Positions 1-6,148 are shown, numbered from the stretch's first letter. The stretch: 9,298 nt of DNA from Eubacteriales Family XIII. Incertae Sedis bacterium (GCA_031255695.1 JAIRSA010000175.1:1-9298); one strand, 5' to 3'. The notes: generated by a model from the letters alone, not told the origin. Numbers and translations: made by a program.

Positions 1-13
1 TGTGCCCGGCCAC

Positions 14-241
14 GGCGCCGGCCCCTACGCCCGCGCCGCCATGTCTGTCGGATGCCCCCGGCGCCGGCCCCTACGCCCGCGCCGCCATGTCTGTCGGATG
101 CCCCCGGCGCCGGCCCCTATACCCGCGCCGCCCTGTCTGTCAAATGCCCCGGCGCCGGTCTCTATGCCCGCACCGCCCTGTCTGCCAAATGCCCCCGGCG
201 CCGGCCCCTCTGCCCGCGCCGCCCTGTCTGCCTGCCGGCCC
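14..241. repeat. 46-bp GC-rich tandem repeat, five copies
   Basis: Five head-to-tail copies begin at 14, 60, 106, 151 and 197 (periods 46, 46, 45, 46), each opening with GGCGCCGG. Copies 2 to 5 carry the 10-bp palindrome CCGGCGCCGG across the junction. Copies 1 and 2 are identical, while copies 3 to 5 diverge (for example GTCGGATG becomes GTCAAATG or GCCAAATG), so the most recent duplication is the one furthest from fliE. The array starts just past the fliE stop codon. Relative to that minus-strand operon it lies in the 3' spacer, probably before a fliF outside the window. A 46-bp period is not a multiple of three, so no reading frame is kept between copies; long open frames here reflect composition. 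It may extend beyond the left edge. No function is evident. Confidence 0.9.
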
Positions 242-246
242 TTGCC

Positions 247-591
247 CTACAGGTTGATCCGCATCACCTCTGAATAGGCGTCCACCAGCTTGTTGCGTAT
301 CTGCATCATCGTGGACAGGGTAAGCTCCGCCTTGGCCGCGTTGATCATGGCCGTGTGCGGGTCTTCCAGCTCGCCTATGGACAGCTTGTAGGCGTCTTCC
401 GCCGCCACTGCCTCTGTCTTCTCCACATTGTCGATCAGGTTCTGGAAGATATCCCTGAAGCCTTGGCTTTCCCCCTGGCCCTCTTCTGGGAGGCCGCCTA
501 TGCCAGCCCCGCTTCTTACCTTCTCTACCTCTGAGACAAAGGAGCTGAACTTGCTGGCATCTATGCTCGAATTTATCGGTACAATAAACAT
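247..591 (-). CDS. fliE: Flagellar hook-basal body protein FliE
   Basis: FliE is a small export-apparatus and rod protein that joins the MS ring (FliF) to the proximal rod (FlgB). The product has 114 residues, a normal length. The C-terminal half is the conserved helical region, with AMINAAKAELTLSTMMQIRN followed by KLVDAYSEVMRINL at the very end, which matches the family signature. The N-terminal part is variable and Gly/Glu-rich around residues 30-42. An in-frame GTG lies three codons upstream at 600, but it is part of the ribosome-binding site GAGGTG (598-603), which sits 6 nt before ATG 591, so ATG 591 is chosen. It is the third gene of flgB-flgC-fliE, 61 nt after flgC. A 46-bp tandem repeat follows its stop. 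Identification is secure. Confidence 0.95.
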   Translation of the reverse strand: MFIVPINSSIDASKFSSFVSEVEKVRSGAGIGGLPEEGQGESQGFRDIFQNLIDNVEKTEAVAAEDAYKLSIGELEDPHTAMINAAKAELTLSTMMQIRNKLVDAYSEVMRINL

Positions 592-597
592 TTCATA

Positions 598-603
598 CAC
601 CTC
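598..603 (-). promoter_or_regulatory. fliE ribosome-binding site that decides the start
   Basis: On the minus strand GAGGTG lies 6 nt before the ATG at 591. The alternative GTG start at 600 is inside this motif and has no Shine-Dalgarno of its own, so it is rejected as the start. Confidence 0.7.
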
Positions 604-652
604 GGCATATCACTTTCACATACGCAAGCGCGCGACAAAACCACGGCCCGCA

Positions 653-1129
653 TTAGCGGCCGATCTGGAGCGCGTTGCTGATAATCGATTTGGTTGCGTT
701 GAACATTGTGACATTTGCGGCGTAGGCACGCGTCGCCGCAAGCATGTTGATCATTTCCTGCGTGCGGTTCACGTTGGGCATCATGACATAGCCCTCGCCG
801 TCCGCGTCGGGGTGCGTAGGATCGTATACGGGGATGAAGTCCGAGCGATCGTCTATGATCCGGTCGACCATCACGCCGCCCGAATTGACGGACATGTCCC
901 TGCCCGCCGACTGCCCGCGGCGCCCAGCGGCGGAAGACGCCCGCATGAGCTCCCTCTTGAACCCGCCTTCATCTATGCTGCGCAGGACTGTAAGCTGCCT
1001 GCGGTACGGCCCGCCCGACTGTGTGCGCGTGGCCTCTGAATTCGCGATGTTCTGCGACATGATGTCCATGCGCAGCTTCTGCGCCGTCAGCCCGGAGCCT
1101 GAAATATTGAGTGCATTCAAAAAGTCCAT
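653..1129 (-). CDS. flgC: Flagellar basal-body rod protein FlgC
   Basis: FlgC is a structural subunit of the proximal rod, which transmits torque from the MS ring to the distal rod and is exported by the flagellar type III system. The product has 158 residues. It starts MDFLNALNISGSGLTAQKLR, then has the rod-family motif MSQNIANSEATRT (residues 24-36). The C-terminal half contains the FlgC hallmarks VYDPTHPDADGEGYVMMPNV (about residues 100-119), NRTQEMINMLAATRAYAANV and the terminal LQIGR. Residues 63-76 (RASSAAGRRGQSAG) form a low-complexity Arg/Gly/Ser stretch in the variable middle. The start has a G-rich Shine-Dalgarno (GGGAGGGCAGG) just upstream that overlaps the end of flgB; the two genes are 4 bp apart, which suggests translational coupling. 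Identification is secure. Confidence 0.96.
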   Translation of the reverse strand: MDFLNALNISGSGLTAQKLRMDIMSQNIANSEATRTQSGGPYRRQLTVLRSIDEGGFKRELMRASSAAGRRGQSAGRDMSVNSGGVMVDRIIDDRSDFIPVYDPTHPDADGEGYVMMPNVNRTQEMINMLAATRAYAANVTMFNATKSIISNALQIGR

Positions 1130-1133
1130 ATAT

Positions 1134-1529
1134 TTACCTGCCCTCCCTTATCGCGTAGCGAAGGCGGGTAAATGTGTCGGTCAGTTCCCTGGATAGATAG
1201 CTGTACTGCATCTGGACCTTGGCCATCTCGATGTTTTCAAGCTCCAGATTTACGTTGCTTGAATCTGCGCGCTCAGCAAACGTATTATCCTGAAACACAC
1301 CTATGGCGGCGTTCTTCACGGTCTCCAACCTCCGTGGCAGCCCTTCGTGGCGGCCCGCGCGGCGCACATCCGTCGCCGCCCTGTCAAGCGCGTCCTCAAA
1401 AGTGACCTTTATCGCCTTGTACCCAGGTGTTTCATGATTTGCGATATTCGCCGCCACTGCTTTCTCGCGCTGCCATATGCCGTCCATGGCACGGTGCAGC
1501 ACCGCGGTAGTCAGAGAATCACCTATCAT
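1134..1529 (-). CDS. flgB: Flagellar basal-body rod protein FlgB
   Basis: FlgB is the proximal-rod subunit next to the MS ring and FliE. The product has 131 residues. The conserved N-terminal rod motif AANIANHETPGYKAIKVTFE lies at about residues 26-45. The C-terminal helix SSNVNLELENIEMAKVQMQY continues to the end with the usual FlgB pattern. The frame is open 23 codons further upstream to a GTG at 1598, but only ATG 1529 has a Shine-Dalgarno (AGGGGG, about 9 nt upstream), and MIGDSLTT matches the usual N-terminus of the family. It is the first gene of the leftward operon flgB-flgC-fliE, preceded by a long structured leader. Identification is secure; the start is well supported. Confidence 0.95.
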   Translation of the reverse strand: MIGDSLTTAVLHRAMDGIWQREKAVAANIANHETPGYKAIKVTFEDALDRAATDVRRAGRHEGLPRRLETVKNAAIGVFQDNTFAERADSSNVNLELENIEMAKVQMQYSYLSRELTDTFTRLRYAIREGR

Positions 1530-1631
1530 AATATATATCCCCCTGTTATTATGCGCCCCTTCCGGCTGCATAGCCTCAATCATGCCTTGGCTATACACAA
1601 GTCTGGGGCGGCTTCCTCTCGCCTCTCCTGT

Positions 1632-1679
1632 TTATCCCATCCGGTCTCCCATATCTTTGATGCTTTCGAACTTGCTCAT
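1632..1679 (-). CDS. Possible 15-residue leader peptide before flgB
   Basis: ATG at 1679 is preceded by a perfect AGGAGG (minus strand, 1687-1692) with 7-nt spacing and opens a 15-codon frame reading MSKFESIKDMGDRMG before TAA. This ribosome-binding site is as good as any in the window. The ORF ends about 100 nt before flgB and lies within the presumed flgB transcript, so it could be a leader peptide or the remnant of a larger gene. I recognise no family, and an ORF this short could arise by chance. Confidence 0.3.
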   Translation of the reverse strand: MSKFESIKDMGDRMG

Positions 1680-1756
1680 GGGCCCGCCTCCTAGCCCGAA
1701 GGCGGAATCAGAAATCGCAAAACGCCCGGCCCGGGCCCGATCTGTGCGGCCCTGCG

Positions 1757-1801
1757 CTGAAGGCGCCTAAAGCCTTCAGGCCTTGATGGCCGGCCGGCCA
1801 T
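1757..1801. other. Two strong inverted repeats in the flgB leader
   Basis: CTGAAGGC (1757-1764) pairs perfectly with GCCTTCAG (1772-1779) across a 7-base loop. Immediately beyond, ATGGCCGGCCGGCCAT (1786-1801) is a 16-bp perfect palindrome. Read on the + strand the palindrome is followed by TTTT, giving a weak terminator appearance, but no + strand gene ends here. On the minus strand both would form RNA hairpins in the leader upstream of flgB. Their role (attenuation, mRNA stability or protein binding) is not determined. Confidence 0.5.
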
Positions 1802-1875
1802 TTTCCCAGCCATTTGGCTCGCCTGCCACTATATCACAGGCTGAATTTCCCCCACTCCCCCTTTCTTGATATTTG

Positions 1876-1906
1876 TTTCAAGGTTGAAATTTGCCACGAT
1901 GGCAAA
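1876..1906. promoter_or_regulatory. Adjacent inverted repeats in the divergent control region
   Basis: TTTCAA-GG-TTGAAA (1876-1889) directly abuts TTTGCC-ACGAT-GGCAAA (1890-1906); both have perfect 6-bp arms. They lie in an AT-rich stretch just downstream (minus strand) of the candidate flgB promoter and about 300 bp from the flgM promoter. They could be operators for a dimeric regulator or RNA hairpins at the start of the flgB leader. The family of any regulator is unknown. Confidence 0.35.
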
Positions 1907-1939
1907 CCCCATTTGATTCATCGTCTTGATTACTAACTC

Positions 1940-1968
1940 ATTCTAACACAAATGCTGTGAATAAACAA
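1940..1968 (-). promoter_or_regulatory. Candidate sigma-A promoter for flgB-flgC-fliE
   Basis: On the minus strand TTGTTT (1963-1968), a 17-base spacer and TAGAAT (1940-1945), with a TGT extended -10 element, resemble a housekeeping promoter. A second candidate lies upstream: TTATTG (2015-2020), 17 bases, then a perfect TATAAT (1992-1997), with a poor -35. Either would give a leader of about 400 nt or more before flgB. No convincing sigma-D promoter was found for this operon, which fits early-class flagellar genes. Confidence 0.4.
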
Positions 1969-2207
1969 GGTTTATTTTCAAAAAAATATATATTATAAGG
2001 AAAAATCTTACTAGCAATAAGCGTCACCTATTCCAGTTCCCTTACCCCTCGCGCAAAATCTGCAAATTTCCATATAATTCCTAGTCGTTTTATCGTATTC
2101 ACAGTTGTCATTATCCCGTAGCCGTCACGGCTCGATTCATACCGTCAATGCAAGGTATTTAGCCGAAATGCCCTGATATTTCTGGCAGCTTTTGTTTTGG
2201 AACGGTA

Positions 2208-2234
2208 TAAAGTTTTCTCAAATATTACCGATAA
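2208..2234 (+). promoter_or_regulatory. Sigma-D (sigma-28) promoter of the flgM operon
   Basis: TAAA (2208-2211), exactly 15 bases, then ACCGATAA (2227-2234) matches the sigma-28 consensus TAAA-N15-GCCGATAA at 11 of 12 positions. Transcription would begin near 2241, about 55 nt before flgM. This places the sigma-D inhibitor FlgM and the hook-filament junction genes under sigma-D, a feedback arrangement known from B. subtilis. Confidence 0.85.
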
Positions 2235-2295
2235 AGAATTATGAACAAGTGGGCATATGCGAAAAAACCACGTACATGAAAGGAGGCCGGGGCTG

Positions 2296-2613
2296 ATGGA
2301 AATCCCGATCATCACGAAAACAACGGTCCAGCCACAACCGGTTCAGGAGGCGGCGCATGAAGCCGCAAAGACCACAAAACGCGACGATGGCAGCGCGGCG
2401 GCTGCCGCAAAGGGCAAGACCGACACGGCCGAGATATCCAGCGGGCATGCCGGCGCCTTCGGCGACAAGCGCCTTTCCGTCGCCAAGTCGGCGCTTCTAT
2501 ATGAAATCTCCAGCGACGCGCCCGAACGGCGGCTCGCCGACATCAGGGGCCAGGTGGCATCAGGCGCCTACCATGTCCCGGACAGCGCGCTTGTGGATGC
2601 GCTTTTAGACTGA
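2296..2613 (+). CDS. flgM: Anti-sigma-28 factor FlgM
   Basis: FlgM binds sigma-D/FliA and holds late flagellar genes off until the hook-basal body is complete; in many bacteria it is then exported. The product has 105 residues. The N-terminal half (about 1-45) is disordered-looking, rich in Gln, Lys and Ala. DTAEIS near residues 51-56 and the C-terminal RLADIRGQVASGAYHVPDSA (about 80-99) match the conserved sigma-binding part of FlgM. An upstream in-frame ATG at 2257 is rejected because AGGAGG (2281-2286) lies 9 nt before ATG 2296, and starting there gives the usual FlgM length. It is the first gene of the rightward late operon, behind a sigma-D promoter, so it probably feeds back on its own expression. 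Confidence 0.9.
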   Translation: MEIPIITKTTVQPQPVQEAAHEAAKTTKRDDGSAAAAAKGKTDTAEISSGHAGAFGDKRLSVAKSALLYEISSDAPERRLADIRGQVASGAYHVPDSALVDALLD

Positions 2614-2635
2614 GCTTGCAATGACTATAGTTAAT

Positions 2636-2655
2636 GAAGTGAAGTGAAGTGAAGT
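2636..2655 (+). repeat. Pentanucleotide repeat GAAGT x4 before flgN
   Basis: Four perfect copies of GAAGT, followed by the imperfect AGAGT, lie in the 66-bp flgM-flgN spacer, 12 nt before the flgN Shine-Dalgarno. Short tandem repeats of this type can change copy number by slippage. Whether the number varies, or affects flgN translation, cannot be told from one sequence. Confidence 0.8.
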
Positions 2656-2679
2656 AGAGTTAAATGGAAGGGAGTGCGA

Positions 2680-3177
2680 ATGGACAGATTGACGGATGCG
2701 CCAAAAGGCGTTATTGACGAGTTCTACGACTATCTCTGCAGCGTCTTGGACGTGTACAAAGAAATGCGTTCTACGCTCAAGGGGGAAACGGCATACATAG
2801 ATGCCGACGACATTGACTCGCTGAACGTGGCCCTGAACAGCCAGCACGCGATGATGCTCAAGACGAGGGGTTTCGGCGACAAGATCGATGCCTACCTCGC
2901 CAGGCTCGGCATACAGGCGGACAGCCTTTCCGCCACGGCCGAACAGCTTCCAGAGGGCGAGCGTTTCCGTTTCTACGCCCTTTTGGGGGAATTCGATCAG
3001 ACCTTGCAGGACGTCATATTCTATAAGAGCACATGCTACCAGATGCTGCAAAACAAGCTGTACGCCATAGAGAAGCAGCTCGCGCAGCGCGGCATACAAG
3101 ACAGCACTACATACGACGGCAAGGCGGGCGGGATCGCATCTCCGCCGCATGTCCCTGTTTTTGAGAAGAAGGCGTGA
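2680..3177 (+). CDS. flgN: Flagellar export chaperone FlgN
   Basis: FlgN-family proteins are cytoplasmic chaperones that bind the C-termini of FlgK and FlgL and deliver them to the flagellar export gate. The product has 165 residues, within family range, and is helical and charged through about residue 140 (for example DEFYDYLCSVLDVYKEMRST near residues 13-32 and DVIFYKSTCYQMLQNKLYAI in the later part). The tail from about 142 is Gly/Pro-rich and probably disordered. The family is poorly conserved in sequence, so position between flgM and flgK is a large part of the call. A GTG two codons upstream (2674) overlaps the Shine-Dalgarno AAGGGAG (2668-2674), so ATG 2680 is preferred. Confidence 0.85.
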   Translation: MDRLTDAPKGVIDEFYDYLCSVLDVYKEMRSTLKGETAYIDADDIDSLNVALNSQHAMMLKTRGFGDKIDAYLARLGIQADSLSATAEQLPEGERFRFYALLGEFDQTLQDVIFYKSTCYQMLQNKLYAIEKQLAQRGIQDSTTYDGKAGGIASPPHVPVFEKKA

Positions 3178-3182
3178 CCATT

Positions 3183-3240
3183 CATTAATATTAATGTAGA
3201 TTAGATCTGAAGGGAGATCAGATCTGAAGGGGGATTAGAT
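3183..3240 (+). repeat. Palindrome and 17-bp tandem repeat carrying the flgK ribosome-binding site
   Basis: CATTAATATTAATG (3183-3196) is a perfect 14-bp palindrome. It is followed by a 17-bp unit at 3199-3215 (GATTAGATCTGAAGGGA), a second at 3216-3232 (GATCAGATCTGAAGGGG) and half a third at 3233-3240 (GATTAGAT) ending one base before the flgK ATG. Each full unit carries a Shine-Dalgarno-like AAGGG. The second, AAGGGGG (3227-3233), is 8 nt from the start and is the working site; the first is a duplicate 17 nt further upstream. Confidence 0.8.
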
Positions 3241-3241
3241 T

Positions 3242-4840
3242 ATGAGGCCAACTTTCCTTGCGTTCCAGACAGCACACCGCGCCATGGCAGCCAGCCAGCT
3301 GCTGCTCGACACTTCGGGCAACAACATCGCGAACGCGAACACGAAAGGCTACACACGGCAGCGCGTCGACCTGAACGCCATATCCAACGGCGGCTACGTC
3401 CAGAGGTTCAAGCCCCAGGACGTGACGGCGGGGGCTGGCGTCGAGGCGGTGCGCGTGAGCCAGGTGCGCGACCAGTTCCTCGACGCACGGTACAGGCTAC
3501 AGAATTCGGAGGACGCAAAATACACGGCTATACTGTCGGGTTTCCACGATCTTGAGAACGTGCTTGACGACACCCTGTACGACGGCATAAAGACGGAGAT
3601 CGCCAATTTCAAGAATGCCCTAGACCCCATGCTCGGCAACCCGGCCAGCAGCGACATGGCCATGGTCGTAAGGAACGCCGCGCAGAAGGTGACATCCATA
3701 CTGAACACATATGCCCTGCATGTGGAAAACGTGCGCAACCAGGAGATTTTCGACCTGCAGAGCGTTTACATAAATACGGACTTCAATTCCATAGTGCGCA
3801 ATATCGCCTCGCTGGACAAGCAGATCAATGAGGAGCTGGCCCACGGCAATACCCCGAACGAGCTTTACGACGAACGCAACCTGCTGTTCGACAGGCTCTC
3901 GGGCCTTGCCGACGTGAAGATAGAGATTTCGCCCAAGAAGCTGTCAGACACCATCTCCGTCGAGCGCGTCCAGATATTCCTTGTCGACAACAAGACCGGC
4001 AAGAATATAGACCTGATCGACGACGAGGCCTTCAATACGCTGGACGCCCACATGAACCCCGACGGGACATTGCGCGTCGAGATCAATTCGGCCTTCGGCA
4101 ACACCGGCCTGAAGGATATCACCGACTACATGCAGGGCGGCACTATCGGCGGGAAGCTCAACATCATCAACGGCAAGGGGGCGGAATTCGGCTCCTATGT
4201 GAGCGGCGACAACCTCTTCCGGGGCACGCTCTACTATCAGGGGATGATCGACACCTTTGCCGCCAACTTCGCGCGCGTGTTCAACGAGGTCAACAGGTAC
4301 AACCCGAACAACGTGCAGCCGACGCCGCCGGCGCCGGCGCTCCCGGTCAACGAGCAGCGCGACCTGTTCTCCACCAACGACGGCTCCACAATCGTCACGG
4401 CCAAGAACCTGCGCGTATCCGCCGAGTGGCTGGACGACCCGATGCATCTGACAGTGACGCAGCCGGGCGACCCGTCGGAGGGGGAGAACATCGCCAGGAT
4501 GATCGTGGCCCTGACAAGCCCGCAGGCGGGCTTCTACAAGCAGGGCGATCCCGGCCAGGCCAGCATCTTCAGCGACGGGACATTCGAGGAATACCTCACG
4601 GGGCTGAGCGCCACGCTTGGGCTGGATGTTTCATTATATGATAATTACTCCAAAACGTCGAATTACGTGATGAACTCGCTTTTCACGGCGCGGCAGTCGG
4701 TTTCGGGCGTATCCCTTGAGGAAGAGGGCGTCTACCTTATGACCTACCAGAAATCGTACAATGCGGCCGTGAGGTACTTCACCGTGCTCGACGAAGCGGT
4801 GAACGCCATAATCAACAATATGGGGCTTGTCGGCAGGTAG
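3242..4840 (+). CDS. flgK: Flagellar hook-associated protein 1, FlgK
   Basis: FlgK (HAP1) forms the first ring of the hook-filament junction and is exported through the flagellum. The product has 532 residues, typical of the family. The N-terminus has the rod/hook-family motif DTSGNNIANANTKGYTRQ (residues 23-40). The C-terminus has SVSGVSLEEEGVYLMTYQ followed by KSYNAAVRYFTVLDEAVNAI, the usual terminal helix that packs with the N-terminal helix. The central region (about 100-450) is the surface-exposed variable part. It includes a Pro/Ala-rich linker, PTPPAPALPV, near residues 361-370. The start follows a strong AAGGGGG site. The gene sits between flgN, its likely chaperone, and flgL, its partner. 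The sequence is intact with no frame disruption. Confidence 0.97.
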   Translation: MRPTFLAFQTAHRAMAASQLLLDTSGNNIANANTKGYTRQRVDLNAISNGGYVQRFKPQDVTAGAGVEAVRVSQVRDQFLDARYRLQNSEDAKYTAILSGFHDLENVLDDTLYDGIKTEIANFKNALDPMLGNPASSDMAMVVRNAAQKVTSILNTYALHVENVRNQEIFDLQSVYINTDFNSIVRNIASLDKQINEELAHGNTPNELYDERNLLFDRLSGLADVKIEISPKKLSDTISVERVQIFLVDNKTGKNIDLIDDEAFNTLDAHMNPDGTLRVEINSAFGNTGLKDITDYMQGGTIGGKLNIINGKGAEFGSYVSGDNLFRGTLYYQGMIDTFAANFARVFNEVNRYNPNNVQPTPPAPALPVNEQRDLFSTNDGSTIVTAKNLRVSAEWLDDPMHLTVTQPGDPSEGENIARMIVALTSPQAGFYKQGDPGQASIFSDGTFEEYLTGLSATLGLDVSLYDNYSKTSNYVMNSLFTARQSVSGVSLEEEGVYLMTYQKSYNAAVRYFTVLDEAVNAIINNMGLVGR

Positions 4841-4868
4841 CCGGGCAGGCCCCCTAGCCAATGGTATC

Positions 4869-4874
4869 AGGGGG
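4869..4874 (+). promoter_or_regulatory. flgL ribosome-binding site that decides the start
   Basis: AGGGGG lies 7 nt before ATG 4882. In-frame ATGs at 4861 and 4876 lie upstream of this site or too close to it, so they are rejected. Confidence 0.7.
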
Positions 4875-4881
4875 TATGGGC

Positions 4882-6000
4882 ATGCGTATCACTAATCAAA
4901 TAATAACAGAAAAATATCTGAGGTCCCTTAACAACATCGCCACCGATCTCGACAAGCTCAACTCGCAGTTCATAACGGGGCGCAAGTTCATGAAGGTTTC
5001 CGAGAACACCCCGGCGGCCGTAAAGGGCTTCCAGATCCGCAGGGACATGAAGCGCGTGGAGGGCTACAAGGACAGCATCACACATGCTAAGGGGATGCTG
5101 AACAACGCCGAAAGCACGATCATGAACCTCCAGGAGATGGTGAAGGAGGCGAAGGTCAAGATCCTAGACGGCATGAACGGCTCGAAGAGCGTCGATGAGA
5201 GGAAGATCATCGCGAACGAGCTGAGGAATCTGCAGAATGAGATGCTGCAGCGCCTTAATGCCAATGCGTCGGGGCTGTACTACTTCGGCGGCAACTCCGT
5301 CGCCCAGGAGCCGTTTTCCGTCGCGAGCGACGGCAAGCTGCAATACCGCTACAAGGACGGCGCCGATTTCAAGTGGGTCAAGCTTGAGGATCTGCACAGC
5401 GAGCCGGATCCGAGCGTCGGGCCGGTGGATCCCATGCACGAGCTGTACAAGGATCTTATGGGCGCGGGGCTTTTCGTAGATCTCGGCATGGGCGTGCGCT
5501 CGGACAACTCGGCTTCCTCGCCGTCGGCCGCGCCTTATATAGACAGGAATTCCGTATTTACATACACGCTGCCGGGCGTGTCGCTCACAGGCGTCGGGAC
5601 TTCGGAGCTGAGCGACGGCTCCGTCGTGTCGAACAACCTTTACGACCTCCTGGGGTCCATCGTCGCGAACTTCAATGACGGCTTCGACGACGGGAAAGGC
5701 GGCACCGGCCTCAAGTATACATACGACAGGGCCAACGAGATGTTCGGCATACTGGAGAAAAAGGAGATCACCGTACAGTACGCGATAACCGAGGCCGGCA
5801 CAAAGATGCACTATCTTGAGTTCATCAGCAAGGCCATGGATTCGCGCGAGTTTGACAATGTGGAGCGCCAGAACGAAACGGAAGGCGCGCCGCGCGAAAA
5901 AACTATCATATATTTCGAGGCGCAGAAGCTGTCCTACCAGGCGGCGCTGCAGATGGGGACACAGGTAATACCGATGTCCATATTCGACTACATGAGGTAA
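4882..6000 (+). CDS. flgL: Flagellar hook-associated protein 3, FlgL
   Basis: FlgL (HAP3) forms the second junction ring, between FlgK and the flagellin filament, and is structurally related to flagellin. The product has 372 residues, longer than many FlgL proteins (about 300). The N-terminal flagellin-like helix begins MRITNQIITEKYLRSL and runs through LNSQFITGRKFMKVSENTPA (about 26-45). Helical D1 follows to ANASGLYYFGGN (about 128-139). The extra length lies in a central variable domain (about 145-300). The C-terminus LSYQAALQMGTQVIPMSIFD ending in YMR is the typical FlgL terminal helix. The start MRITNQ is supported by its ribosome-binding site and by the family N-terminus. It lies 41 bp after flgK in the same operon. 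Confidence 0.95.
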   Translation: MRITNQIITEKYLRSLNNIATDLDKLNSQFITGRKFMKVSENTPAAVKGFQIRRDMKRVEGYKDSITHAKGMLNNAESTIMNLQEMVKEAKVKILDGMNGSKSVDERKIIANELRNLQNEMLQRLNANASGLYYFGGNSVAQEPFSVASDGKLQYRYKDGADFKWVKLEDLHSEPDPSVGPVDPMHELYKDLMGAGLFVDLGMGVRSDNSASSPSAAPYIDRNSVFTYTLPGVSLTGVGTSELSDGSVVSNNLYDLLGSIVANFNDGFDDGKGGTGLKYTYDRANEMFGILEKKEITVQYAITEAGTKMHYLEFISKAMDSREFDNVERQNETEGAPREKTIIYFEAQKLSYQAALQMGTQVIPMSIFDYMR

Positions 6001-6014
6001 TGCCGCGAGGCGCG

Positions 6015-6029
6015 GCCGGCACAGCCGGC
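6015..6029 (+). other. GC-rich hairpin in the flgL-DUF6470 spacer
   Basis: GCCGGC (6015-6020), ACA, GCCGGC (6024-6029) forms a perfect 6-bp hairpin with a triloop 14 nt after the flgL stop. There is no T-run, so it is not a standard terminator. It may stabilise the upstream mRNA 3' region or partly attenuate. The rest of the 148-bp spacer holds nothing further that I recognise apart from AAGGAGG for the next gene. Confidence 0.5.
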
Positions 6030-6148
6030 GGCGCGGGCGCGACAGGGCGCCGGGTCCGGCCAGGCTCCCGGCAAAGTGGAAAATAGCATCTATCAGAACA
6101 GGCAGCGAAAGAGATTCGTTATCACACAGGAAGGAGGCAAGCGAACAA

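Noticed and set aside
151..196. Similarity of TGCCCGCAC-CGCC in the 46-bp array to TGCCCGCACGCC in the 36-bp array
   Set aside because: The match is about a dozen GC-rich bases without shared unit length or hairpin layout, so common origin is not supported.
2..277. Open frames of 91 and 73 codons over the 46-bp array on the + strand
   Set aside because: The 46-bp period shifts frame at each copy, composition is pure GC low-complexity, there is no ribosome-binding site, and the frame runs into fliE on the other strand.
576..591. Minus-strand ACCGATAA near the fliE start, like a sigma-D -10
   Set aside because: The element 15 bases upstream is TGTA rather than TAAA, and it is coding sequence within fliE.
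1893..1909. CACGATGGCAAACC on the + strand, resembling the first half of a c-di-GMP-I (GEMM) riboswitch
   Set aside because: The second conserved half (GCAAAGCC with its GNRA-capped stem) is absent, the spacing is short, and it faces away from flgB.
1829..1921. Minus-strand 30-codon frame reading MNQMGFAIVANFNLETNIKK and on
   Set aside because: The peptide looks plausible, but it has no Shine-Dalgarno, begins about 12 nt after the candidate transcription start, and overlaps two inverted repeats that better explain the sequence.
2085..2110. Minus-strand TACGATAA as a sigma-D -10 for flgB
   Set aside because: No TAAA at the required 15-base spacing, and two mismatches in the -10.
4328..4337. 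CCGGCGCCGG within flgK, same as the palindrome in the 46-bp array
   Set aside because: It encodes the Pro/Ala linker of FlgK, and a 10-mer of this composition is expected by chance in GC-rich DNA.
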